A stretch of 64,000 bases of DNA from Kitasatospora sp. MMS16-BH015 (GCF_002943525.1 NZ_CP025394.1:4278001-4342000), one strand, 5' to 3'. Positions 53,860-62,473 are shown, counted from the first letter of the stretch. Notes: a model not told the origin generated them from the letters alone. Translations and numbers: made by a program.

Positions 53860-55004
53860 CAGTGGTTCTCCCCGCCCTCGAACGACGCCGCGTACGCCTC
53901 GTACTCGGCCCGCTCCTCGTCCACCAGCGCGTGCGGCTCGGCGTAGACGTGCTCGAAGATCAGCGTCGGGTCCGGGTCCGGCATGCTGCGGACCCCCTCG
54001 CGCACGCGCAGGCCGAGCTGCTCGCTCTCCGCCTCGACGCCGGCGAAGAAGGCCTCGTCGCCGATGCCCTCCTTCTCCAACAGCGCCTTGAGCCGGGAGA
54101 TCGGGTCCTTGGCCTTCCAGGCCTCGGTCTCCTCGTTCTCGCGGTAGCGGGTCGGGTCGTCGGAGGTGGTGTGCGCGCCCATCCGGTAGGTGAAGGCCTC
54201 GATCAGCACCGGGCCGGCCCCGCTGCGGGCGTGGTCGAGCGCCCAGCGGGTCACCGCGAGGCAGGCCAGCACGTCGTTGCCGTCCACCCGGACACCGGGG
54301 AAGCCGAAGCCGGAGGCGCGGCGGTAGAGCGGGATCTTGGTCTGCGTGGTGGTGGGCTCGGAGATCGCCCACTGGTTGTTCTGGCAGAAGAAGACCACGG
54401 GGGAGTTGTAGACCGAGGCGAAGGTGAAGGCCTCGTTGACGTCGCCCTGGCTGGAGGCGCCGTCGCCGAAGTACGCGATGACCGCGTCGTCCGCGCCGTC
54501 CTTGGTGATCCCCATCGCGTAGCCCGTGGCGTGCAGCGCCTGCGAGCCGATCACGATCGTGTAGAGGTGGAAGTTCTTCTCGTTGGGATCCCAGCCGCCG
54601 TGGTTCACGCCGCGGAACATGCCGAGCAGGTTCAGCGGGTCCACGTCGCGGCACCAGGCCACGCCGTGCTCACGGTAGGTGGGGAAGGCGTAGTCGCCCT
54701 CCCGCATCGCACGGCCCGACCCGACCTGCGCCGCCTCCTGGCCGAGCAGCGAGGCCCACAGGCCCAGCTCGCCCTGGCGCTGGAGGGAGGTGGCCTCGGC
54801 GTCGAAGCGCCGGACCAGGACGAGGTCGCGGTACAGCGCGAGCAGCTGCTCCGGCGTCGTCTCCAGGGGGTAGTCCGGGTGCTCGACGCGCTCGCCTTCC
54901 GGCGTCAGCAGCTGGATGAGCTCCGGCTGGGCGTCCGTCCCGACGCTCTGGGGGACGGAGGGGGCGGTCTTCTTGCGCGCCCTCGCCGTGCTTTTGACGG
55001 TCAC
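53859..55004 (-). CDS. bkdA: Branched-chain 2-oxoacid dehydrogenase E1 alpha subunit
   Basis: 381 aa from the preferred start. Thiamine-diphosphate motif GDGASSQGDVNEAF to CQNNQWAIS (GDG-x-NN), plus YRMGAHTTSDD with the phosphorylation-loop His/Asp/Arg region. Two GTG codons are possible at 55010 and 55004; the first shares its G with the GAGGAG site, so 55004 (5-nt spacing) is better. The protein starts with a basic stretch (KSTARARKK). First gene of the operon, divergent from a response regulator. Confidence 0.92.
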   Translation of the reverse strand: MTVKSTARARKKTAPSVPQSVGTDAQPELIQLLTPEGERVEHPDYPLETTPEQLLALYRDLVLVRRFDAEATSLQRQGELGLWASLLGQEAAQVGSGRAMREGDYAFPTYREHGVAWCRDVDPLNLLGMFRGVNHGGWDPNEKNFHLYTIVIGSQALHATGYAMGITKDGADDAVIAYFGDGASSQGDVNEAFTFASVYNSPVVFFCQNNQWAISEPTTTQTKIPLYRRASGFGFPGVRVDGNDVLACLAVTRWALDHARSGAGPVLIEAFTYRMGAHTTSDDPTRYRENEETEAWKAKDPISRLKALLEKEGIGDEAFFAGVEAESEQLGLRVREGVRSMPDPDPTLIFEHVYAEPHALVDEERAEYEAYAASFEGGENH

Positions 55005-55385
55005 GTTCACTCCTCGGTCTGTCCGGCCGCCCGGGGTCGCCGGTGACCGGTCCGGTCACCCCCCTGCAAGCGCGCGTGGGTGTGCGCGCGCCGACTGCTG
55101 GGCAGGTGGTGTTCCCTTTCCGACGGCGCCCCTCACGAGAACGTTACCCAGCGGCGCCCCTTGGCGCGCCTGCGCTAGGACGTCCTACTTGTTCTCTCGC
55201 CGGGAGCGGCGGGGTGGCGCCGCGCCTCGGACGGTGGCCGTCAGGACACCTGCGCACGCTATCCGGGCAGAGGGCTCCGCGTAAGGGGGTAACACGAACG
55301 AAATATTCGGACCCACAAGGAACGGAGCCTGTCCATCCGGTCTCACCTGTCGGACATCCCTGCGGTGGTATGGGAGTATTTGACC
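55005..55385. other. 381-nt divergent region bkdA / response regulator
   Basis: No gene is supported. The part near the regulator is AT-richer and contains AAATATTCGGACCCAC at 55301-55316, nearly the same as a 19-nt sequence upstream of benE (49439-49457). Promoters for both directions must lie here. Confidence 0.6.
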
Positions 55386-56045
55386 GTGACTGAAAACGGG
55401 CAAATCAGGGTATTCCTCCTCGACGACCACGAGGTCGTGCGCCGTGGCGTCCACGATCTCCTCGCGATGGAAGGCGACATCGAAGTCGTCGGCGAGGCCG
55501 GCACCGCCGCCGAGGCGCTGACCCGGATCCCGGCCGTCCAGCCCGACGTGGCCGTCCTCGACGTGCGCCTGCCGGACGGGAACGGCGTGGAGGTCTGCCG
55601 CGAGGTGCGCTCCCAGCACCCGGCGATCAAGTGCCTGATGCTCACCTCGTTCTCCGACGACGAGGCGCTGTTCGACGCGATCATGGCCGGGGCCTCGGGT
55701 TACGTGCTCAAGGCGATCCGCGGCACCGACCTCCTCTCGGCCGTCCGGGACGTGGCGGCGGGCAAGTCGCTGCTCGACCCGGTGGCCACCTCCCGGGTGC
55801 TCGCGCGGCTGCGCGACGGGGGTGAGAAGGAGGACGAACGACTCGCGCAGTTGACGAAGCAGGAGCGGAAGATCCTCGACTTGATCGGCGAGGGCATGAC
55901 GAACCGTCAGATCGGCAACGAGCTGCACCTGGCCGAGAAGACCGTGAAGAACTACGTGAGCAGCCTACTTGCCAAGATGGGCATGGAGCGCCGGACTCAG
56001 GCCGCCGCCTACGTGGCCCGCCACCAAGCCGACCACCAGCACTGA
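55386..56045 (+). CDS. NarL/LuxR-type response regulator (orphan)
   Basis: 219 aa. Receiver domain 1-125 with FLLDDHEVVRRG (acidic pair), DVAVLDVRLPDGNG (phospho-accepting Asp), LTSFSDDE and YVLK; LuxR-type helix-turn-helix at about 150-210 (LTKQERKILDLIGEGMTNRQIG in two parts). Similar to DevR-type regulators. No histidine kinase is beside it. It is divergent from bkdABC, and regulation of that operon is possible but not shown. The GTG at 55386 gives the family N-terminus. Confidence 0.9.
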   Translation: MTENGQIRVFLLDDHEVVRRGVHDLLAMEGDIEVVGEAGTAAEALTRIPAVQPDVAVLDVRLPDGNGVEVCREVRSQHPAIKCLMLTSFSDDEALFDAIMAGASGYVLKAIRGTDLLSAVRDVAAGKSLLDPVATSRVLARLRDGGEKEDERLAQLTKQERKILDLIGEGMTNRQIGNELHLAEKTVKNYVSSLLAKMGMERRTQAAAYVARHQADHQH

Positions 56046-56099
56046 GAGTTCACGGATCAGATGGCTGACACTCTGTCAAGTCGGCATGCCGCATCCGGC

Positions 56100-56105
56100 T
56101 ACGAT
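56100..56105 (+). promoter_or_regulatory. -10 box TACGAT, probable leaderless start
   Basis: TACGAT lies 7 nt before the GTG at 56113; no ribosome site is visible. Confidence 0.5.
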
Positions 56106-56112
56106 CTGCCCC

Positions 56113-57204
56113 GTGACGACGTACGGCCAGCTCTACGTGAGCGCTCCGGAGCGCCCTGACACCACCGCTCCCCCGGTCGGCACCCTCAGCCCCCCGGTCG
56201 GCCACCCGGCCGTCGCCGGGGTGCTGCGGGCCTACCGGACCGGTCCGGCCCGGGAGATCCGCCCGGTCTCCGAGGGCTTGTTGAACCGGGGGTACCGCGT
56301 CACGACGGGGAGCGGGCGGTACTTCCTCAAGTGCTACGTGGACCACGCGACCGCCTCCCGCCCGGCGATCACCGCCCAGCACCGCGCGACGGCTGCCCTG
56401 CACGCCCTCGGGCTGCCCACCGCGCCCCCGCTGACCACCCGGAGCGGCCGCACCGTGACGGCCTACGGCGGCCGCCGGTTCGCGCTCTTCCCGTGGGTCG
56501 AGGGCGGCCACCGGCACGGCACCGAGCTCGGCCAGCCGCAGTGCGGGGAGCTCGGGGAGCTGCTGGGGCGAGTGCACGGCGCGCTGGAGCAGGTCTGCGC
56601 CCCCGTGGTGCAACCCGCAGGCCACCGCAGCGCCGACCCGGCCGAGACCGCCCGGCTGGTCCGCGACCTGCTCGCCCTGCCCCGGATCCGCGAACGGGCC
56701 GAGCCCTTCGACGCCCTGGCCGCCCACCGGCTCGCCGAGCGGCTCGAACTGCTCGCCGCCCACTGGCACCGCCGCCCGGCCCCCGAGGCCGCCCCGCCCA
56801 CCGGCTGGACGCACGGCGACTTCCACGGCCTCAACCTGCTCTACGGCCCCGGCGACGCGCTGGCGGCCGTGCTCGACTGGGACAAGCTCGGCCGCCGCCC
56901 GCGCGCCGAGGAGGCCGTCCGGGCCGCCACCCTGATCTTCAACGACCGGGAGACCGGCGTGCTGGACCTCGTCCGGGTCCGCCGCTACTCCCAGGCCTAC
57001 CGCGCCGGCGGAGCCGCGACGGCGGCCGAGATGGCCGCCGCCTGCCACCGGGTCTGGTGGGAGCGGCTCAACGACCTCTGGATGCTCCAGTGGCACTACC
57101 AGCGCCAGGACCACCGGGCCGACCCGCTCTACCCGGCCTCGGCGGCCCAACTCTCCTGGTGGTGCGAGGAGTACGAGCAGGTGCTGGACGCCTTCTCCAA
57201 CTGA
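56113..57204 (+). CDS. Aminoglycoside phosphotransferase-family kinase
   Basis: 363 aa. APH/choline-kinase fold: SEGLLNRGYRV (nucleotide loop), YFLKCY (ATP lysine), THGDFHGLNLLY (catalytic HGDxHxxN) and VLDWDKLG (metal Asp). Members phosphorylate small alcohols such as homoserine, methylthioribose, sugars or antibiotics; the substrate is unknown. The GTG at 56113 follows a leaderless-type promoter; the open frame upstream overlaps the regulator gene. Convergent with a Ser/Thr kinase gene only 15 nt away, with no terminator seen between them. Confidence 0.85.
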   Translation: MTTYGQLYVSAPERPDTTAPPVGTLSPPVGHPAVAGVLRAYRTGPAREIRPVSEGLLNRGYRVTTGSGRYFLKCYVDHATASRPAITAQHRATAALHALGLPTAPPLTTRSGRTVTAYGGRRFALFPWVEGGHRHGTELGQPQCGELGELLGRVHGALEQVCAPVVQPAGHRSADPAETARLVRDLLALPRIRERAEPFDALAAHRLAERLELLAAHWHRRPAPEAAPPTGWTHGDFHGLNLLYGPGDALAAVLDWDKLGRRPRAEEAVRAATLIFNDRETGVLDLVRVRRYSQAYRAGGAATAAEMAAACHRVWWERLNDLWMLQWHYQRQDHRADPLYPASAAQLSWWCEEYEQVLDAFSN

Positions 57205-57219
57205 GGCCCTGGGCCCCGA

Positions 57220-59076
57220 CTACTCGGTGGCCCCGTCGGTGTGCTCCTGCGGGGTCGCCCCGCCCTTCGGCGAACCGCTCGGCGGGGGCGGCGGGCTGGC
57301 CGGGGTGCTCGGCGCCGCGGGCGAGCTGGCCGGCTCGCTCGGGGTGCTGGACTCCGTGGGCGAGCTGGAGGCCGAGGGCGAGCTGGACGGCGAGCTGGAC
57401 GCGGAGGGCGAGCTGGAGGCCGTCTTCGAGCTGGTCGGCGACGGCGAGCTGCTGTGCGTGGCCGGCGGCGGGGTGTTCGGCGCGGTGTCGGTGGGCTGGG
57501 TGTACCCGCCGCTGCTCGGAGTCCGCTGGGGCGTCGGCGAGCTCTGCTCGCTGGGCTCCTCGGACGGCGACTGCGAGGCCGTGGCCGGCGCCGTCGGCGC
57601 CGTCGGACCGGTCTTGTGGTTGTTGTTGGTGTTGGTCACCGCGAGCACCACACCGACCGTCGCGGCCAGCAGGATCAGCACCGCACCGGCGATCCAGACC
57701 GCCGGCCCGCGCCGCCGGTGCTCCGGCTCCTCGTCCTCGGGGTAGTGACCGCCGTAGCCGTCCCCACCGCCACCGCCCGCCGCCGGGTACGGCGCGGCCG
57801 GGGTCTGGTAGGGCGAGGCCACCTGGTACGGCAGCACGGCCGTCGGGTCGGCCGGGCCCACGCCCGGCACCAGCGGCTTGGTGAGCGAGCCGTTCGGGGT
57901 GCCCTCGAAGGGCGGCTGCGGGCCGTTGCCCGCGCCCGCCGCCGCCAGCCCGGCCGCGGCGGCGGCCGCAGCGGCGGCACCGGCCGCGTAGCCGGCCCCG
58001 GCCGCGCCGTGCATCTCGCGCAGCGCGTGCTGGAGGTGGGCGCGGAACTCGTCGGCGCTCTGGAAGCGGTCGTCCGGGTTCTTGGCCAGCGAACGGAGCA
58101 CCAGCTCGTCCAGCTCGGCCAGCACCCGGGTGTTGACCTGCGAGGGCGGCACCGGCGCGTCCTGGACGTGCTGGTAGACCACCGCGAGCGGGGTCTCGCC
58201 GACGAACGGCGGACGCAGCGTCAGCAGCTCGTAGAGCATGCAGCCGGCCGCGTAGAGGTCCGAGCGGTGGTCGACCGGCTTGCCGAGCGCCTGCTCCGGG
58301 GAGAGGTACTGCGGGGTGCCCATCACCATGCCGGTCTGGGTCATGGTGGAGGCCGCGCCGGTCAGCGCCCGGGCGATGCCGAAGTCCATCACCTTGACCG
58401 CGCCGGAGCTGGTGATGATCACGTTGGCGGGCTTGATGTCCCGGTGCACGATCCCGTGCCGGTGGCTGTAGGCCAGCGCCTCCAGCACCCCGGCGATGAT
58501 GATCAGCGCCTGGTCGACCGGCGGCGCCTCCTCGTCCACCAGCAGCTCGCGGACGGTGCGGCCCTCGACCAGCTCCATCACGATGAACGGGGTGGACTCG
58601 CCGCCCTCCAGCTCCTCGCCGGTGTCGTAGACCGCGACGATCGAGTGGTGGTTGAGCGCCGCGACGGCGTGCGCCTCGCGGGTGAAGCGGAGCCGGGCCA
58701 CCTCGTCCTGGGCCAGCTCGGAGCGGAGCAGCTTGACCGCCACCGTCCGGGCCAGCCGGATGTCCTGGGCCGCGAAGACCTCGGCCATGCCGCCCCGGCC
58801 GAGCCGGTGGGTCAGCCGGTACCGGCCGTCGCCCACCGTGCCGAGCGGCGCGGCGGTGCCCCGGCCGGGCGTGGCCGGGCCGCCGGCCAGCGGCCCGGCG
58901 GGCGGCTGGGTGGGCGTGGCGTCGCTGGGCGGCGGCGGAGTGCTGGGCGGACCGGCCGGCGCCGCCGAGGCGGGCAGGGCGGTGGTCTCGGCGGTCTCCT
59001 CCGGCGTCCTCGGAGCGCTGCCCCCGGCCGCGTCCTGCTCCGCCTCGCCGTCACCCGGCCGCTGTGTGTCTGCCAT
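57220..59076 (-). CDS. Membrane Ser/Thr protein kinase (Pkn type) with Ser/Pro-rich extracellular tail
   Basis: 618 aa. A Pro/Ala-rich leader (1-80), kinase domain about 86-345 with GRGGMAEV (93-100), Lys115, HRDIKPAN (201-208), DFG (221-223) and GTPQYLSPEQ; then an Ala-rich juxtamembrane linker, one membrane helix (about 449-470) and a Ser/Pro/Thr-rich extracellular tail without PASTA repeats. GAGGAG before the ATG. The tail has a strong serine-repeat character (SSSPSASSS). It lies just downstream of a second kinase of similar design. Confidence 0.93.
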   Translation of the reverse strand: MADTQRPGDGEAEQDAAGGSAPRTPEETAETTALPASAAPAGPPSTPPPPSDATPTQPPAGPLAGGPATPGRGTAAPLGTVGDGRYRLTHRLGRGGMAEVFAAQDIRLARTVAVKLLRSELAQDEVARLRFTREAHAVAALNHHSIVAVYDTGEELEGGESTPFIVMELVEGRTVRELLVDEEAPPVDQALIIIAGVLEALAYSHRHGIVHRDIKPANVIITSSGAVKVMDFGIARALTGAASTMTQTGMVMGTPQYLSPEQALGKPVDHRSDLYAAGCMLYELLTLRPPFVGETPLAVVYQHVQDAPVPPSQVNTRVLAELDELVLRSLAKNPDDRFQSADEFRAHLQHALREMHGAAGAGYAAGAAAAAAAAAGLAAAGAGNGPQPPFEGTPNGSLTKPLVPGVGPADPTAVLPYQVASPYQTPAAPYPAAGGGGGDGYGGHYPEDEEPEHRRRGPAVWIAGAVLILLAATVGVVLAVTNTNNNHKTGPTAPTAPATASQSPSEEPSEQSSPTPQRTPSSGGYTQPTDTAPNTPPPATHSSSPSPTSSKTASSSPSASSSPSSSPSASSSPTESSTPSEPASSPAAPSTPASPPPPPSGSPKGGATPQEHTDGATE

Positions 59077-59156
59077 CGCTCCTCGCCCCGGGCAGTCGGC
59101 TCGGTGCGCTGTCGCCCTGTCGGTTCCGTCCCCTGAACGCTACCGCCTCGGCGCCC

Positions 59157-60566
59157 TCAGCGTGGAACCGCAGCTCCGGACGCCACCGGAGCGGCGCCGT
59201 ACGTGCTATGCGTGCGCTGCTTCTGGGTCTTCGAGGCGGCCATCCCGACGATCACCACGGCCAGCACGATCAGCGCCACCAGCACCCCGATCACGATCAG
59301 CGCGGTGGCGCACCCGCTGTTGCGCTGCTTCTGCTGCGGCGGCAGGGGCTGCGGCACGTGCGGGGGGACCTGCTGGGGGACCTGCTGGGGGACCTGCTGG
59401 GGGACCTGCTGGGGAAAGGGGTGCGGGGTCGGGTAGCCCGGCTGCGGGGCGTACTGCGGCGGCGCGTACGGCTGCTGCTGCTGCGGGAAGGGGTGCGGGG
59501 TCGGGTACTGCTGCACCTGCGGGTAGGGAGGCGGGGTCTGCGGCCCGTACGGCGCCGGGGTCGGCGGCTGGTAGAGCGGCAGCGGCTGGCCGGAGAGCGC
59601 GCGGGCGTCGCCCGGCACCTGCGGGAAGTCGGTCAGCGAGGGCGCGGCGTGCACCGAGCGCGGCCCCTCCCCGATCACCAGCGGCTGCCCGGCCGCCAGC
59701 GGGCTGCCGTGGTCGCCCGCCGCCACCCGCTCGACCTCCTGCCGCATCGCCTCGGCGGTCGGGAACCGGTGGCCCGGGTCCTTCCGCAGCGCCCGCGCCA
59801 CCAGGGCGTCCACCCCGGGGCGCACCGCCGGGTTGAGCGTGGAGGGCGCGGGCGGCTCCTCCTGCACGTGCTTGTACGCGATCGAGAACGGCGAATCGCC
59901 GTCGAAGGGCGGCTGCCCGGTCACCAGTTCGTGCAGCAGGCAGCCGACGGAGTACAGGTCGGAGCGGGCGTCCACGCTCTTGCCGAGCGCCTGCTCCGGC
60001 GAGAGGTACTGCGGGGTGCCGACGACCATGCCGGTCTGCGTCATCGAGGTCACCCCGGACTGCAGGGCGCGGGCGATGCCGAAGTCCATCACCTTCACCA
60101 CGCCCTTGGCCGTCACCATGACGTTGCCCGGCTTGATGTCCCGGTGCACCAGCCCGTGGTCGTGCGAGGCGTCCAGCGCGGCCAGCACCTCGGCGGTGAT
60201 CCGCAGCGCCTCCTCGGCCGGCATCGCGCCCCTGGCGCGCACCGCCTCGTTGAGCAGGTCGCGCAGGGCCTTGCCCTCCACGTACTCCATCACGATGTAC
60301 GGCACCGTCACGCCGTCCGGCCCGACGTCCTCGCCACTGTCGAAGACCGCCACCACGTTCGGGTGCTGCAGCCGCGCCACGGCCTGCGCCTCGCGGCGGA
60401 ACCGCTCGCGGAACGACTGCTCCCGCCCGAGCTCCGTGTGCAGCGTCTTCACCGCCACCTGCCGGTCCAGCACGGTGTCGTGCGCCAGGTGCACGGAGGC
60501 CATCCCGCCCTCGCCGAGCAGGTGGCGCAGAACGTACCGGCCGTTGCCCAGGGAGTGCTCGCCCAT
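59157..60566 (-). CDS. Membrane Ser/Thr protein kinase (Pkn type) with Pro/Gln repeats
   Basis: 469 aa. Kinase domain 11-275 with GEGGMASVH, Lys40, HRDIKPGN (141-148) and DFG (161-163). The juxtamembrane part is Pro/Gln/Tyr-rich with repeats of PQQV and PTPHPFPQQ. A membrane helix (ATALIVIGVLVALIVLAVVIVG in parts, about 420-443) is followed by only a short ~25-aa extracellular end, so it has no sensor domain. GGAGAG before the ATG. It precedes the first kinase by 80 nt on the same strand; the activation segments (TQTGMVVGTPQYLSPEQ-like) are near-identical, so they are paralogues. Confidence 0.93.
   Translation of the reverse strand: MGEHSLGNGRYVLRHLLGEGGMASVHLAHDTVLDRQVAVKTLHTELGREQSFRERFRREAQAVARLQHPNVVAVFDSGEDVGPDGVTVPYIVMEYVEGKALRDLLNEAVRARGAMPAEEALRITAEVLAALDASHDHGLVHRDIKPGNVMVTAKGVVKVMDFGIARALQSGVTSMTQTGMVVGTPQYLSPEQALGKSVDARSDLYSVGCLLHELVTGQPPFDGDSPFSIAYKHVQEEPPAPSTLNPAVRPGVDALVARALRKDPGHRFPTAEAMRQEVERVAAGDHGSPLAAGQPLVIGEGPRSVHAAPSLTDFPQVPGDARALSGQPLPLYQPPTPAPYGPQTPPPYPQVQQYPTPHPFPQQQQPYAPPQYAPQPGYPTPHPFPQQVPQQVPQQVPQQVPPHVPQPLPPQQKQRNSGCATALIVIGVLVALIVLAVVIVGMAASKTQKQRTHSTYGAAPVASGAAVPR
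59363..59410. repeat. Four perfect 12-nt tandem repeats in the kinase gene
   Basis: The unit GGGGGACCTGCT occurs four times in a row, encoding repeated Gln-Gln-Val-Pro on the minus strand. In-frame copy-number change would alter only the length of the cytosolic linker. Confidence 0.85.
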
Positions 60567-60634
60567 CGTCTCTCCACTCCCCGCTAGCCCGTCTGCCGGG
60601 TCAGATTACCGCCCTCATCCGGACGCGCCTCCCA

Positions 60635-60781
60635 GGGGCGCGGGGAACGGCGCGGCCAAGCATGCACTCTGCCGCTGTCTTACGCGGATGCCCTTGTCGC
60701 ACTATCCGTTGACAGTGCAACTGGGCATCTCTGCGATCTTGAAGGCGCGCTTCTTCCGCTTCGCGCAGTTCCCCGCGCCCC
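60635..60781. repeat. Dispersed inverted-repeat element, copy 3 (3' of bpa)
   Basis: Left block 60635-60658 equals 40506-40529. The middle (about 60687-60740) is the inverted and mutated form of the copy 2 hairpin. The right block 60761-60781 equals 38004-38024. The left GGGGCGCGGGGAAC and right GTTCCCCGCGCCCC arms are perfect 14-bp inverted repeats, so the whole 147-nt element can fold back. It ends 12 nt beyond the bpa stop. Confidence 0.8.
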
Positions 60782-60793
60782 TGGAGAGTGCAA

Positions 60794-61366
60794 CTACAGG
60801 TACGGTCCGGCCCGCAGGCCCCGGCCGTCGGCAGGGTCGTCGTGGTCCTGTTCGGCGCCGAGGCTGCCGGGCGGCAGGGCCCGCCGCATCTGCTCCAGCT
60901 GGGCCCGGGCCGCCATCTGCTGGGCGAAGAGGGCGGTCTGGATGCCGTGGAAGAGGCCCTCCAGCCAGCCGACCAGCTGGGCCTGGGCGATCCGCAGCTC
61001 GGCCTCGGTGGGGATGGTGTCGTCGGTGAACGGCAGCGACAGGCGCTCCAGCTCCTCGACCAGCTCGGGGGCGAGGCCGAGCTCCAGCTCCTTGATCGAG
61101 CTCTTGTGGATCTCCTTCAGCCGCACCCGGCTGGCCTCGTCGAGGGGAGCCGCCCGCACTTCCTCCAGCAGCTGCTTGATCATGCTGCCGATCCGCATGA
61201 CCTTGGCCGGCTGCTCGACCATCTCGGTCACCGGCAGCTCCCGGGGCTCCGCGCCCTCGGCGCCCGCCCGGCCGAGCCCCGCACCGACCGGCATCCCGTC
61301 CGGTCCCACGATCAGCACCTTCGGGATCTCCCCCGGCTGCGAAGCTTCGTTCATCGGGTTAGTCAT
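60794..61366 (-). CDS. bpa: Bacterial proteasome activator (Bpa/PafE type)
   Basis: 190 aa. Helical-bundle protein with VLIVGPDGMPVG, an acidic loop, ELPVTEMVEQPAKVMRIG and LFHGIQTALFAQQMAARAQLEQM in two parts, characteristic of Bpa. The C-terminus ends GPYL, corresponding to the GQYL proteasome-docking end of the mycobacterial protein. It forms an ATP-independent ring that opens the 20S proteasome gate. The ATG at 61366 has GAAGGAG very close (2-nt gap); the ATG four codons later is an alternative. The open frame to 62419 is not coding upstream. No proteasome genes are nearby. Confidence 0.88.
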   Translation of the reverse strand: MTNPMNEASQPGEIPKVLIVGPDGMPVGAGLGRAGAEGAEPRELPVTEMVEQPAKVMRIGSMIKQLLEEVRAAPLDEASRVRLKEIHKSSIKELELGLAPELVEELERLSLPFTDDTIPTEAELRIAQAQLVGWLEGLFHGIQTALFAQQMAARAQLEQMRRALPPGSLGAEQDHDDPADGRGLRAGPYL

Positions 61367-61433
61367 AGCTCCTTCATATGCTTCGGCGACGGAGAGGGTC
61401 AACTGACACCCCGCCAGTAACCTCGGGGGCTCC

Positions 61434-61458
61434 GCCCGGTGCGGCGGCCGCACCGGGC
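61434..61458 (-). terminator. Terminator of the Pro-rich surface protein gene
   Basis: An 11-bp stem (61434-61444 with 61448-61458) with a 3-nt loop directly follows the stop codon on the minus strand. Confidence 0.6.
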
Positions 61459-62346
61459 TCAGCGCCGCCGCAGCCGCAGGCCGACCAGGGCCAGACCGCA
61501 GCCGATCATGGTCAGCCCGGCGCCGAGCGGGAGCTGGAGATTGGCCGGGTCGGTCCAGCGCAGGGGGGCGGCCACCGGTGCGCCGGCGGCCTGGGCGAGC
61601 CCCTGGCCGGGGGCTGCGGCAGCCGGGGTGGCCGCCGGCGTGACCTCCTCCTCGGGGGCCTGCGCCGACTCGTCCGGCGCCTGCGGGGCGGCGGCCTCGG
61701 CGTCCTCCGGGGCCTGCTCGGGCGCCGCCTCGGCCGGGGCTTCGGCGGGCTCCTGCTCGGGCGGCTGCTCCGCCTGCTGCTGCACCGGCCGGGCCGGGCG
61801 CTCGGGCGCCGGGCGGCGGGCCACCGTGCCGGCGGCGGTCGGGTCCGCGACCGAGGTGGCCGAGGGGGTGGCGCTCGGCTGCGGGGTGGAGCTGGGGGTG
61901 GGCTCGGCGGAGGGGGTCGGCACCGGGCTCGGGGTGGCGGCGACCGGGCCGGTGGCGGTCGGCTGGGCGGTCTCCGCCGGCGGAGTGGGCTGGGCGGAGG
62001 GGGTCGGCGGCGGGGTGGGTATCGCGGTGCCCGGGTCCGGGTCCACCGGGGGTACGGCGGGCGGCGTCGGCGGCTCCACCGGCGGCAGGGTGACCGGCGG
62101 CAGGGTGACCGGCGGCACCTCGACCGCCGGGACGGACGGGACCACCACCGGCGGGAGGGTGACCGTCACGGTGGGCAGGGTGGTCGTGGGAAGGGTCGGG
62201 AGGACCACCTCCGGGGTGGCCGTGCGGTCGGCCGCGAAGGCCGGGCCGGCCAGCAGGAGGGGTACGGCGAGGCCCGCGGCGGCCCGCACGGCCCAGCGGG
62301 CGTGCGGGGAGCGGAGCGCGGGGGAGGCGTACGGAGTTGCGGCCAC
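61459..62346 (-). CDS. Secreted or membrane-anchored Pro-rich protein
   Basis: 295 aa of low complexity. Signal peptide (about 1-38, ending AFA-A), then a repeat region (PPVTLPPVTLPPVEPP and relatives, about 50-110), Pro/Thr/Ser- and Glu/Ala/Pro-rich stretches, and a C-terminal membrane helix (PLGAGLTMIGCGLALVGL) with a basic RLRRR end. No LPxTG or LAxTG motif is present. It may be a wall-spanning stalk protein; no function can be proposed. GTG start with AAGGA upstream. Confidence 0.75.
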   Translation of the reverse strand: MAATPYASPALRSPHARWAVRAAAGLAVPLLLAGPAFAADRTATPEVVLPTLPTTTLPTVTVTLPPVVVPSVPAVEVPPVTLPPVTLPPVEPPTPPAVPPVDPDPGTAIPTPPPTPSAQPTPPAETAQPTATGPVAATPSPVPTPSAEPTPSSTPQPSATPSATSVADPTAAGTVARRPAPERPARPVQQQAEQPPEQEPAEAPAEAAPEQAPEDAEAAAPQAPDESAQAPEEEVTPAATPAAAAPGQGLAQAAGAPVAAPLRWTDPANLQLPLGAGLTMIGCGLALVGLRLRRR

Positions 62347-62367
62347 GGACGGAAGTCCTTCCGACGG

Positions 62368-62391
62368 CCGTCCGCGCCGGGGCGCGGACGG
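62368..62391. terminator. Hairpin between the 2-hydroxyacid dehydrogenase and the Pro-rich protein genes
   Basis: An 11-bp stem (62368-62378 with 62381-62391) and 2-nt loop, 83 nt after the dehydrogenase stop and 22 nt before the next start. It may terminate the first transcript or lie in the leader of the second. Confidence 0.4.
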
Positions 62392-62473
62392 TGGCGGGAC
62401 AGCTCCGCACCAGCCTCACACATTCGCGACATTCCGGACATTCGACGGACCCCCGCGCCCGTCACGTCTCGAC

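Noticed and set aside
57241..59136. 631-codon plus-strand frame opposite the Ser/Thr kinase
   Set aside because: Arg/Gly/Val low-complexity shadow of a clear kinase gene.
60794..62419. 541-codon extension of the bpa frame
   Set aside because: Upstream of 61366 it is the mirror of the Pro-rich protein gene; the Bpa family start and ribosome site are at 61366.
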